Below, piece after piece: positions 56,785-64,000 of a stretch of 64,000 bases of DNA; within the stretch, counting starts at the first letter, position 1; every line of letters begins with the position of its first letter. The position numbers and the translations under genes were made by a program. The notes beneath the pieces were generated by a model. That model did no database searches. It saw nothing but the letters and a program-made list of their open reading frames with translations, and was not told the origin of the DNA. This stretch comes from Variovorax sp. YR216 (lineage in GTDB: Bacteria; Pseudomonadota; Gammaproteobacteria; Burkholderiales; Burkholderiaceae_C), in NCBI RefSeq assembly GCF_900107745.1, contig NZ_FNRO01000002.1, positions 620,001 to 684,000 of the forward strand, written 5' to 3'.

Positions 56785-57560
56785 ATCCGCGGATTGTCGA
56801 CTCCTGCGACTGGGACAAATGCTTTGTCGAAACGGAGCTTGAGCGCATTTATCAACTCGTCGATCGACATGGTGTCCTTCTTCCTATGAAGCATCGAATG
56901 ACAGTTGGGGCAAACAGGGCGGAGGTCGTTCTCCGGATCTAACACGTACTCTTCGCCGATGCTGCTCAGGGGCTTAAGGTGATGCACGTGAATGAATCCC
57001 TTGCCCAATTCTCCGTACACGGCCTGGAAGTCGAAAGCGCAGACAACGCAAAGAGTTCCCCACTTTTTGATGCACCGCGGCTTGGCAGTTGGGTCGCGCT
57101 CGTAGGCGTTCACTGTGATCTGCCTTTTGGCGCCCTCTACTATTTCTTGGCCGTCTGGCACTTCCTCAGGCAGCAAGGCGATGCTTTCCTCAAATGCCCA
57201 ACGAACCTCTATGGGCGGCCCTTGCGTGAGGCTCGTCGGCTTCCCGACGCCGGCATAGGTGAACGGGTCGCGATCGCGCGTGCGGTAGAAAACGTGAACG
57301 GTGGGAACGCCTGAGACTAGCTCTGCGAAAACTGGTGCAGCGGCATTGGAATTGCCGCGTGGGTGCCAAACAAGGACCTCGCTATCGAATCGGTTGTTGT
57401 AGTTCTGTCCCGTGCGACCTGGAATGTCAATTCCGCAGAAGATGAAGTGCTCCCCACCGTGTCGCACATGGCCGGTTGCCCATGCGCCGCCCTTGGCTGC
57501 GGGAAGCCCAATCAACCGTCGAATGTCTGCTCGCGTGTACTGCTGATTCCTCAAGAACAT
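56781..57560 (-). CDS. HNH endonuclease, candidate restriction enzyme
   Basis: 259 aa. Residues 8 to about 120 are a domain with YTRADIRRLIGLP, GGAWATGHVRHGGEHFIF, GRTGQNYNNRF and VFYRTRDRDPFTYAGVG, seen in restriction-type HNH proteins. The C-terminal HNH has Cys171/Cys174, HVHH at 191-194, Asn211 and Cys217/Cys220 with His221. The zinc-bound betabetaalpha-metal nuclease should cut DNA; the N-terminal domain probably reads the site or the modification. Last gene of the operon, overlapping vsr by 10 bp. Confidence 0.85.
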   Translation of the reverse strand: MFLRNQQYTRADIRRLIGLPAAKGGAWATGHVRHGGEHFIFCGIDIPGRTGQNYNNRFDSEVLVWHPRGNSNAAAPVFAELVSGVPTVHVFYRTRDRDPFTYAGVGKPTSLTQGPPIEVRWAFEESIALLPEEVPDGQEIVEGAKRQITVNAYERDPTAKPRCIKKWGTLCVVCAFDFQAVYGELGKGFIHVHHLKPLSSIGEEYVLDPENDLRPVCPNCHSMLHRKKDTMSIDELINALKLRFDKAFVPVAGVDNPRI

Positions 57561-57997
57561 TGACGCGGGCCTTTCCGTTGATCATCTATCCGAAATAGTC
57601 TTGCTAGTCGGTGCTCGAGCTTCGCTCGGTTCTTGCTTTCGCATTCCCATACGGTGATGACTCGCCACCCCAGACGACGTAGCGCGTCTGCGTTTCTGCG
57701 GTCGCGCCTTCTATTGCCTTGGAGCTTGGGAAGCCAAAAATCGCTTCGACTCGACGGGGGCTTCCCTCGCGAACACCCATGTCCGTGCCAAAAGCACCCG
57801 TGTACCATCACGACAGTCGCGTGCCTACGTAGGACGATATCGGGAGATCCAGGGAGTGCTTTGTCGTGGAGCCGAAAGCGCAGGCCGAGCCCATGCAAAA
57901 TCGACCTGACTGTCTGCTCGATCTCGGTATTCTTCGATCGCACGGCAGCCATGTTCGCGCTGCGCTGGAGTAGTGAGATCTTGTCCACCATGGACAT
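57551..57997 (-). CDS. vsr: Very-short-patch repair endonuclease Vsr
   Basis: 148 aa. It nicks next to the T of T:G mismatches that arise from deamination of 5-methylcytosine. NMAAVRSKNTEIEQTVRSIL, FRLHDKALPGSPDIVLRR (catalytic Asp53) and VMVHGCFWHGHGC (His66, Cys68, His71) match the family. It co-occurs with cytosine methyltransferases. AAAGGA precedes the ATG. It starts 9 bp after the helicase stop and overlaps HNH. Confidence 0.94.
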   Translation of the reverse strand: MSMVDKISLLQRSANMAAVRSKNTEIEQTVRSILHGLGLRFRLHDKALPGSPDIVLRRHATVVMVHGCFWHGHGCSRGKPPSSRSDFWLPKLQGNRRRDRRNADALRRLGWRVITVWECESKNRAKLEHRLARLFRIDDQRKGPRQCS

Positions 57998-58006
57998 GAT
58001 TCCTTT

Positions 58007-60916
58007 TCAGCATGCCGCCGCCCGGATCGCTCCGGCTGGAGTTGAAATCGGGGGCGGCAGGCCGGCGCCGGCGCGGAACTCCTGACGTGTTTTGGGACAG
58101 AGACGGCCGAAGTCGCATGAGGCGCACTTGTCTGGCTCCGGCCTCATCGGATAGTCGTGGGCGATGATTCCTCGCACTGCCCATTCAACATTGGCGACGG
58201 CCGCGTTCACGGCTGCATCATCGATCGGTACCTGGATGCGTTGATTGTCCTTGAGCAGATGGATGGATCCGGTTGCCGCGTTTTCGCCGAACACTTCCCG
58301 CGCTGCTTTGGCGTACAACTGCACCTGGAGGGAGAGGGCTCTCCAATCGAGCTTCTCTGATTCAATGGGGTTCTCACCTCCGTCCATCGTCTTGAAATCG
58401 ACGACGTGGGCTTCCAAGACCTCGCCGGACGACCCGTACTTCATGAGCAGGTCGATGGAGCCTGTGATGAGGCAGTCTTGAGCAGGAATTTCGAACCGTA
58501 CTTCCACCTGGCGCTGGTGCGTGAAGTCGCTCGAGTACTGCGCCACATACTCTGAAGCGATCTGCTGAGCTTTCTTCTTCGCCTGTTCGTACGCACCCGG
58601 ACGGTTCTCCGGGTCGCGGCTCGGCGCGATGTGCTTTAGGTGAAAGTGGTCCGAGGCGACCTGGGACGCTTCCTCAGCCGTCGGCGCGCCCTGCAGGAAC
58701 TGCTCGTGCAGTTTCTCAATCGCGACGTGGACAACCCTTCCATAGCCGAACAACTCGGGCACTGGCGGGCTGAATCCGAAGCCCTTTCTGAACCGATAGT
58801 CCATTGGGCAGTGAAGGTAGTATCGAATGTCACTGAACGAGGTCGGCAGGGTGGACTCGTCCTCTTTCTGTCTTGGGGGGGCCTTTTGCAGCCCCTCAGG
58901 AAGATGCAACGGATCCTTGACGAGCGCCCGATCTGCGAGCGAGGCGGCGAACGTTGACTGCTTGTTCGTCCGCTTGCCGCCGGGAAGCTGCGCCGCGCCG
59001 GTGACGTAAAGGAACCGCTCCGCGCGTGTGAGCGCCGTATAGAAAAGTCTGGCTTCTGCTTGAGGTGTGTTCTCGTATGCCCCTCGCGCGATCGCATCGG
59101 CCAGAAGCTCCGCGGGCAGGAAGCCTCGATAGCTAGAGCGCTTCCCGGGGAAGCGGCCAGGCACAACGTCAACGACGAACACAACAGGAAACTCCAGCCC
59201 CTTTACCTGGTGGACGGTCGACACGGTCACCTTGTCAGGCCTTGTGACGACATCCTCGGTGCTGAGGTTGTAGCCCCCTTCGGCGACCTGTTTGAGGAAC
59301 CACACGATCCCCCCAAAACGTTTGCTGCTGTCAATGCTCAGGTACACGCTTTCCACGTCTTGAAGCATTCGGCTGAACAAACCTATGTCGCGCATCGTGT
59401 CATCGGAGAACGCGGTCCCGGCGACGTTGAAGGCTTCTAGGAGATCCAATAGAAGGGCTTGGGGGAACAGTCTTTGGCGCGTCGCTCCCATGGGAGCATG
59501 TATGCGGCGACCCCAGTCCGACAGCACCTGGAAGACTTTGCCTTCGTTCGCCCTGGGGAACGCCGGCCGAATGTAGGTGTCGATCAGGTCCTTCGCTTGC
59601 GGCCGAGATATTGCGCCTTCGCCCAGGACCATGAATGTCTGGCGCAGCGCTGCGACAGTGGGGCGATCGAATGCTGATCCGCCGGCGTTCAACGTGTATG
59701 GGATCTGCAGCGCTTCGAGCCGACTGGTGAACGGTAGATGTCGCGCTGTCCGAGCCTCGCCCTCACCCGTCCTGGTAGAGCGCATCAGAATCGCGAAATC
59801 CGCCGCGGTGAGGCCCCGGACAGTGCCGTCCGCTTGACGGTACTCCGTACCCATCAACGTCCGAATCCGGTCCGCTACCCAGTCCGCTTCTTCTTCGCGA
59901 GTGTCGAAGTGGTGAGCAAGAAGATGGTTGGGCTCGAGGTCGACATGCTCTTTCGGCTCCTTGTGCAGGCGCATGGGTCCGAGCTGTGCGGCGACGAAAC
60001 TGTTCGAGGCGGCCACAATGGCACGGGTGCTGCGGAAGTTAGTGTCCAGGACGTGCTCGACCGCGTTGGGGTAGCGATTCGAGAAGTGAAGGATGTTCGA
60101 TACGTGCGCTCCTCGAAAGCCGTAGATCGATTGGTCATCGTCCCCGACAACGAAAATCTCGGCGCCGAGGGAGTGAATGGCTCCAACGAGCTCCTCCTGC
60201 GAGCCGGACACGTCTTGGTATTCATCGACCAACAGATGTCGGATCCGTCCGAGCCGCGCCTTGACGCGCTCATCGTGCTTCGCTTTGTCAGCAACCAGTC
60301 GGACCATCGATGCAAAATCGATGAACTGGTCACGTCGCAGGCATTCTTCGATCGCCAACAGCGTTTGCGCAACCTCGCCGTCCAAACGTGCGATCGCCTG
60401 AAGCGAGATGCCCTCGTCTCGATAGACGTTCCAGGCATGCTGAACCTCTTCGAGCGTCTCGAAGTAAGGGCTGTTCTTGAGCCGCGCACGCAAGGGTTGA
60501 ATGTGCAACTCAGGGTACCGAGACATCAGGAAAAGCGTAAACCTGTTGTCGTCCAGCACGTCGTACTGCCGGTACACGGCGTCTGCGTCGCCGAGAACGT
60601 TCTGACAAAACGCGTGGATGGTGCCGACATACATCTGACCGATCAGACTCGGGCTGTAGCCGGTCTTCGCCAGTACCTTGGCGACGCGCCGCTTGATGGA
60701 ATCGGCTGCCTTTTCGGTAAAGGTGATTGCGACGATGGAGGTCGCCGGCACACCCTCGGAGATCAGTCTTGCAATTCTGTACGCAAGTGTCTGCGACTTT
60801 CCGGACCCGGCACAGGCAATGCACAGGATGGCATTCGAACGGTCTGCCGCTGCCGCCGCCTGTTGAGGAGTCAGGCCCTCGGCGCGCAGACCCTCTACAC
60901 TCGATAGATTAGCCAT
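58007..60916 (-). CDS. UvrD-like helicase fused to an iron-sulfur RecB-type nuclease
   Basis: 969 aa from the ATG at 60916. SF1A helicase: Q motif LTPQQAAAAA, Walker A IACAGSGKSQTLA (34-41), TGTIHAFCQNVL-type motif Ia, VDEYQDVSGSQEEL (Walker B), VVGDDDQSIYGFRG and VSTVHQVKGLEFPVVFVV. The C-terminal PD-(D/E)XK nuclease has GYGRVVHVAIEKLHE, GSIDLLMKYG, VDFKTMDGG and QLYAKAAR. Cys of YLHCPMDY plus CASCDFGRLC (three Cys) gives the four-cysteine pattern of 4Fe-4S Cas4/AddB-like nucleases. The ATG lies 1 bp after the methyltransferase stop. Confidence 0.9.
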   Translation of the reverse strand: MANLSSVEGLRAEGLTPQQAAAAADRSNAILCIACAGSGKSQTLAYRIARLISEGVPATSIVAITFTEKAADSIKRRVAKVLAKTGYSPSLIGQMYVGTIHAFCQNVLGDADAVYRQYDVLDDNRFTLFLMSRYPELHIQPLRARLKNSPYFETLEEVQHAWNVYRDEGISLQAIARLDGEVAQTLLAIEECLRRDQFIDFASMVRLVADKAKHDERVKARLGRIRHLLVDEYQDVSGSQEELVGAIHSLGAEIFVVGDDDQSIYGFRGAHVSNILHFSNRYPNAVEHVLDTNFRSTRAIVAASNSFVAAQLGPMRLHKEPKEHVDLEPNHLLAHHFDTREEEADWVADRIRTLMGTEYRQADGTVRGLTAADFAILMRSTRTGEGEARTARHLPFTSRLEALQIPYTLNAGGSAFDRPTVAALRQTFMVLGEGAISRPQAKDLIDTYIRPAFPRANEGKVFQVLSDWGRRIHAPMGATRQRLFPQALLLDLLEAFNVAGTAFSDDTMRDIGLFSRMLQDVESVYLSIDSSKRFGGIVWFLKQVAEGGYNLSTEDVVTRPDKVTVSTVHQVKGLEFPVVFVVDVVPGRFPGKRSSYRGFLPAELLADAIARGAYENTPQAEARLFYTALTRAERFLYVTGAAQLPGGKRTNKQSTFAASLADRALVKDPLHLPEGLQKAPPRQKEDESTLPTSFSDIRYYLHCPMDYRFRKGFGFSPPVPELFGYGRVVHVAIEKLHEQFLQGAPTAEEASQVASDHFHLKHIAPSRDPENRPGAYEQAKKKAQQIASEYVAQYSSDFTHQRQVEVRFEIPAQDCLITGSIDLLMKYGSSGEVLEAHVVDFKTMDGGENPIESEKLDWRALSLQVQLYAKAAREVFGENAATGSIHLLKDNQRIQVPIDDAAVNAAVANVEWAVRGIIAHDYPMRPEPDKCASCDFGRLCPKTRQEFRAGAGLPPPISTPAGAIRAAAC

Positions 60917-60917
60917 G

Positions 60918-61979
60918 CTAGTTCGCGGCGAGCATCCCATCACGAAGGGCCCGTGCTTGCGCCGTGATGAACGGCGGCGGCAGCGCGTTTCCGATCATGA
61001 GGGCAATCGCCTCTTTCCCATGTGACACGTTGAACTTGTAGTCCGGGGGAAAGCCCTGCAGCAGTGCCGCTTCCCGCAATGTGATGGTGCGATTGCGCGA
61101 CGGATGTAGGAACCTGCCTTTGGACGGGTTATGACAACCGCTCGTGATGGTGGGCGCGACCTGGTCCCAAGCCATGCGCCCATAGACATCCTTGAAGCCG
61201 TCGCTGCGCTTGTGGCATTCCAATTGGTCCTCTTCACCGAGGTCTTGGCGGCTACCTCCGTTTTTCGGAATGCGGGCAATGAGTTCGCGCACCGCTGCCG
61301 AGCGATTTTCAGGAAGTGCGTGAAGCTTGTCCTTCGATGTCGATGGCGCCTCGATGCCCTGTAGGGCCTGGCGAACAGTGACGCGAGCAGCAGATTTCGC
61401 AGCAAGCACCGGTAGATGCACCCTGGACGCCAGCATGATGAGGCGTTTACGTCGCTGAGGGACTGAGTACTCAGCGGCGTCCAGTACGTCCACCAAAACC
61501 CGATAGCCGAGCCCCTCCAATTCGTTGCGCATTCGCGTAAAGCGACCATCCCGGGCGAGTGCGGGAACGTTCTCGAGCATGATGGATTTCGGACACATGA
61601 CCTTCACAAAGCGCATGAAGTCACGCACCAGGCTGTTTCGATCGTCTTCGACCGAAGTCTTTTGGTTCTTGGTCCGCAGCCTCGAGAAGCCTTGGCAAGG
61701 CGGGCAGCCGGCGAGTAGATCGAGTTCGCCTGGCTTCAAGCCGACGTCGTTCAGCACCTTTGCCGGATCCAACTTGCGGATGTCCTGCTCGTACAACTTG
61801 ACCAGGGGGTGATTGAGCTTGTACGTCTCTTGGGCCTTGGCGTCGATTTCCACGGCGGCGTCGACCCTGAATCCGGCACGCTGCAAACCCAAACTTAGGC
61901 CGCCGCACCCGCTGAACAGATCGATGGCGGTCATGGCAGTTGCATCGTCAAGGGGGAGGTCGGTCGTGCGGGGGGGCAT
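60918..61979 (-). CDS. DNA (cytosine-5) methyltransferase
   Basis: 353 aa from the ATG at 61979. Motif I LFSGCGGLSLGLQRAGF, motif IV GCPPCQGFSRLR (nucleophile Cys95), motif VI MLENVPALARDG, motif VIII VPQRRKRLIM, motif IX/X TLREAALLQGFP and MIGNALPPP. It methylates C5 of cytosine in an unknown sequence; the variable target-recognition part (about 200-270) is short. The start is uncertain: TTG at 62006 and ATG at 61934 are also in frame, with no clear Shine-Dalgarno. Second gene of the operon. Confidence 0.92.
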   Translation of the reverse strand: MPPRTTDLPLDDATAMTAIDLFSGCGGLSLGLQRAGFRVDAAVEIDAKAQETYKLNHPLVKLYEQDIRKLDPAKVLNDVGLKPGELDLLAGCPPCQGFSRLRTKNQKTSVEDDRNSLVRDFMRFVKVMCPKSIMLENVPALARDGRFTRMRNELEGLGYRVLVDVLDAAEYSVPQRRKRLIMLASRVHLPVLAAKSAARVTVRQALQGIEAPSTSKDKLHALPENRSAAVRELIARIPKNGGSRQDLGEEDQLECHKRSDGFKDVYGRMAWDQVAPTITSGCHNPSKGRFLHPSRNRTITLREAALLQGFPPDYKFNVSHGKEAIALMIGNALPPPFITAQARALRDGMLAAN

Positions 61980-62045
61980 GGGGGCAAATTGTTGTTGCGG
62001 GATCAAATGTAGGGTATCGGTGGTCGCGGTAGGTGTGGCGCGGCG

Positions 62046-63821
62046 TCAACCATGCAGCCAAGTCGTGAGTTGCTGCCGAATAGAAGTGAGGTCTGCGTTG
62101 TCGGAAGGGATCTTGCCGACTTTCAACTTGGCCCATGCGACGATCTCTCTTGCAGAGGGCTCGCCCACATCAGACCCTTCCGCGAGAAAATTCTTGAATG
62201 CGATCTTGGTGTCTTTTGAGTTTGTGGCCGCGTGGTTCTTGCCCGGGTCTAGGGCCTCTAGGAGGATATGTTCCGGCAACTTTCTGGGCAAGAAAGCGAC
62301 GTGCTTGCGGAGCCAGTCGAGATACTCCAACTGCGCCTGAATCTTCGCCGCTTTGTGCCCTGCAGAGTCGTTTCCACCAGGAATGGCGAACACCGGGTCG
62401 ACACCGAGTTCGTCATTGAGTACGGCACCGAGGCCGTCATGTGCTTCCGGAGGGACGCTCTGTGGGTCGGTGAATGCCGCGACCCGCTTCTGATCCCCGT
62501 CCAGCATCAAGAACAGGTCCTGACCCGCATCCATTGCAGTTGGACCCGAGAACTTCAGCATGTACGACGCGCCGCCCGTATTCACCTTGACCTCAAGCGA
62601 GGCCGCGTCGCCCTTGTCGAGGCCCTTGGCAGCCTGAAGGACGATCAATTTGGCGATCTCATCTTCGACGAGTACGCGTCGCTTGTTGTTTGGAACCTTG
62701 CCAAGTCGCTGCAAAGCAGCGGCCGGAGAACTGCGTGGCAGGATCCGTGCTTGCATCTTGCCGTTGTCCTCGAACACTTTGATGGCATCATGCGGCAGGC
62801 CATCCAGGAACTCGCTCGAGTGCGTCGAAACGACCACTTGATGTCGCTTTAACTTGATCTGCTCCAGCAAAAACCGAAGTAGGGCACGCTGTGCGCCTGG
62901 ATGCAGCGAAGTTTCGGGTTCATCCAGGAGGATGAGCGAGTACTCCGGCGCTTCCAGCAAGTCCACAACCACGCTGACCGCAGCGATTTCGCCACTACCC
63001 GCAAAGGCCTCGGAGTACTCCGAGCCTCGGCGGAACACGACACTGAGATCTCGCCCACGAGAGCCCGGATAAAGCGAATGGCGAATGAGTCTGGCCGACT
63101 CGTAAGTTCTGCCCAAGATATGACAAACTGCCTTCAGTTCGTCTTCCGTCAGGTCACGGTTTTCAAATAGGCTTTCCGTGACTCCCCCAAGCTTGTAGCT
63201 CTGCCGGTTGTCTGCTTTGATGCGTTTCAGGCGGGCCGCCTCAAGCCTCATCACCTCCCTCTTGTCGCCGCCCTTGGAGAACTCGTCGAAGAAGAAGTAT
63301 CGATCGAACGACCCGAAGGTGGCCTTGAGATTGACGTACACCACCTTTCGCCGTACAGGATTCCAACGGTCCTTTGACTTCCCTTCATAGTCCCCTTTGG
63401 CCATCGGAGCCATGCCGTCGGCCTTGCTCCACCGATATGGTTCCCAGTAGTCTTGCTTGGTACCGATGCGCGCTTTTCGAGTTTCGACGATTCCGCCGAA
63501 AGTCTCGTTCCAATGGCCGTAGAAATAGCGCTGTGGATCGGATCTAGGACCCTCGATGGGGTCCAATTTCGTGGCAAACCAGAACTTGGACGTGCTGTAG
63601 TTGAACGGCATGCCCCAGAGAGCGTGCAACAGCGAACTTTTGCCGCTGCCATTGGCACCGACAAGAGCAGTGAGGGGGAAGTCGAAGTCCACCCGCGTTC
63701 CCGGTTCGATGCTCTTGAACTTGGGAAACGTGGCGTGAGTGATGTAGTGCTTGAGTGGCGTACCCGGCTTGAATTTCTTGAGGGTGGCAACTAGTTTGTT
63801 GATCGCTTCTTCGTCGGACAC
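62046..63821 (-). CDS. OLD-like ATPase with TOPRIM-like C-terminal half
   Basis: 591 aa from a GTG at 63821 (GAGGAGA upstream). ABC-type ATPase: Walker A LVGANGSGKSSLLHAL (55-62), signature AGSGEIAAVSVVVDLLEA, Walker B SLILLDEPETSLHPGAQ, switch His in VVVSTHSSEFLDGL. The C-terminal half has a TOPRIM-like pattern, VLVEDEIAKLIVLQA (Glu) and DLFLMLDGDQKR (Asp-x-Asp). This is the OLD nuclease layout, shared by GajA of Gabija (about 578 aa). First gene of the operon; a candidate nuclease that responds to phage DNA or nucleotide loss. Confidence 0.85.
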   Translation of the reverse strand: MSDEEAINKLVATLKKFKPGTPLKHYITHATFPKFKSIEPGTRVDFDFPLTALVGANGSGKSSLLHALWGMPFNYSTSKFWFATKLDPIEGPRSDPQRYFYGHWNETFGGIVETRKARIGTKQDYWEPYRWSKADGMAPMAKGDYEGKSKDRWNPVRRKVVYVNLKATFGSFDRYFFFDEFSKGGDKREVMRLEAARLKRIKADNRQSYKLGGVTESLFENRDLTEDELKAVCHILGRTYESARLIRHSLYPGSRGRDLSVVFRRGSEYSEAFAGSGEIAAVSVVVDLLEAPEYSLILLDEPETSLHPGAQRALLRFLLEQIKLKRHQVVVSTHSSEFLDGLPHDAIKVFEDNGKMQARILPRSSPAAALQRLGKVPNNKRRVLVEDEIAKLIVLQAAKGLDKGDAASLEVKVNTGGASYMLKFSGPTAMDAGQDLFLMLDGDQKRVAAFTDPQSVPPEAHDGLGAVLNDELGVDPVFAIPGGNDSAGHKAAKIQAQLEYLDWLRKHVAFLPRKLPEHILLEALDPGKNHAATNSKDTKIAFKNFLAEGSDVGEPSAREIVAWAKLKVGKIPSDNADLTSIRQQLTTWLHG

Positions 63822-64000
63822 TCGAAAATTCTCCTCAATTGTTCTTGTATCAAATTGTAGGTCGGAATTCCCGGGAAGCTTCTGTAGCCCGAGCGCACGC
63901 GGTCTCCAACTCTTGGTGGTGAAGCCCTTGGGGTGGCATGTTTCAAAGAGTCGTTGGTCTCGCCGCGATGTTTGAGACGGGGCGGCCGCTACTTCGCCAG
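63822..64000. other. Upstream region of the defence operon
   Basis: 179 bp to the window end. On the minus strand TACAAT (about 63854) and the GAGGAGA ribosome site precede the GTG start of the ATPase. No gene is supported here. Confidence 0.45.

Larger units (their letters stand above)
47739..64000. mobile_element. Integrated element at tRNA-Pro (satellite- or prophage-like), right end not in window
   Basis: An integrase gene follows the 3' end of an intact tRNA-Pro. Then come an element-type zinc ribbon, dNMP kinase, primase-helicase, Ogr-type zinc finger, BRO-like protein and divergent XRE repressor, and then a defence cargo. No capsid, terminase, portal, tail or lysis genes appear in the 16 kb visible. 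The duplicate tRNA 3' segment (attR) was not found up to 64000, so the element extends beyond. GC falls visibly after about 55700. Confidence 0.85.

Noticed and set aside
56781..63821. Calling the cargo operon Gabija, BREX or DISARM outright
   Set aside because: Gabija lacks a methyltransferase and a RecB nuclease; BREX and DISARM need PglZ/BrxL or DrmA/B/C genes that are not here.
47662..64000. The second attachment site (attR)
   Set aside because: I looked for a copy of GGTTCGAATCCTTTCACACC downstream and did not see one before the window end.

Overview
The window looks like about 64 kb of chromosome from a GC-rich betaproteobacterium of the Comamonadaceae, most probably Variovorax or a close relative. 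The grounds are the alaA-hom-thrC-Moco-clpB neighbourhood, a Bug-type (TctC) solute receptor, the thrS-infC-rpmI-rplT-pheS-pheT-ihfA-merR-tRNA-Pro string, and a dispersed intergenic repeat (three copies) of the kind common in that family. All calls come from reading the translations and the DNA; no database search was run.

Bases 1-34,500 are mostly core and accessory metabolism. Working left to right: a partial PhoH-family gene, Bcp peroxiredoxin, an Mth938-like protein, alanine and threonine synthesis (alaA-hom-thrC), molybdenum cofactor genes (mobB-moeA-moaD and moaE, split by an opposing dapA-like gene), a Bug receptor, clpB behind a good sigma-32 promoter, arfB, a SulP transporter, an aldehyde dehydrogenase, an AraC/MFS/TauE group, arsC, an internally deleted GST remnant, ribH2 under an FMN riboswitch, a YcaQ-type glycosylase, GNAT and PaiB-like genes. 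Then comes a seven-gene minus-strand operon (24380-31838): TIM-barrel isomerase, DUF993 protein, Gfo/Idh/MocA oxidoreductase, enolase-superfamily enzyme and a three-part ABC importer. A perfect palindrome sits just downstream of its promoter, and a TetR gene lies upstream. This looks like an uncharacterised catabolic pathway.

Bases 34,500-47,740 hold a SWIB protein with a lysine-rich tail, a DMT exporter, a gamma-glutamylcyclotransferase, isocitrate lyase (aceA), a GlxA-type regulator, and the translation cluster thrS-infC-rpmI-rplT-pheST-ihfA-merR. Upstream of thrS I find a short Thr-containing leader peptide, a terminator, and a competing 8-bp antiterminator pairing. Together they form a candidate classical attenuator.

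From tRNA-Pro(GGG) at 47662-47738 to the window end is an integrated mobile element that starts with a tyrosine integrase. Its replication/regulation module is minus-strand: a zinc ribbon, a phage-type dNMP kinase, a frameshifted primase-helicase, an Ogr/Delta-type zinc finger, small ribbon-helix-helix-like proteins, a BRO-like protein, and a divergent XRE repressor. No capsid, tail or terminase genes are seen, so it resembles a satellite or a degenerate prophage. Its cargo (55912-63821) visibly has lower GC. It is a tight five-gene operon: an OLD-like ATPase with a TOPRIM-like half, a 5-methylcytosine methyltransferase, a UvrD-like helicase fused to an iron-sulfur RecB-type nuclease, a Vsr endonuclease, and an HNH endonuclease. 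I regard this as the strongest candidate in the window for an undescribed defence system. The right end of the element is not in the window.
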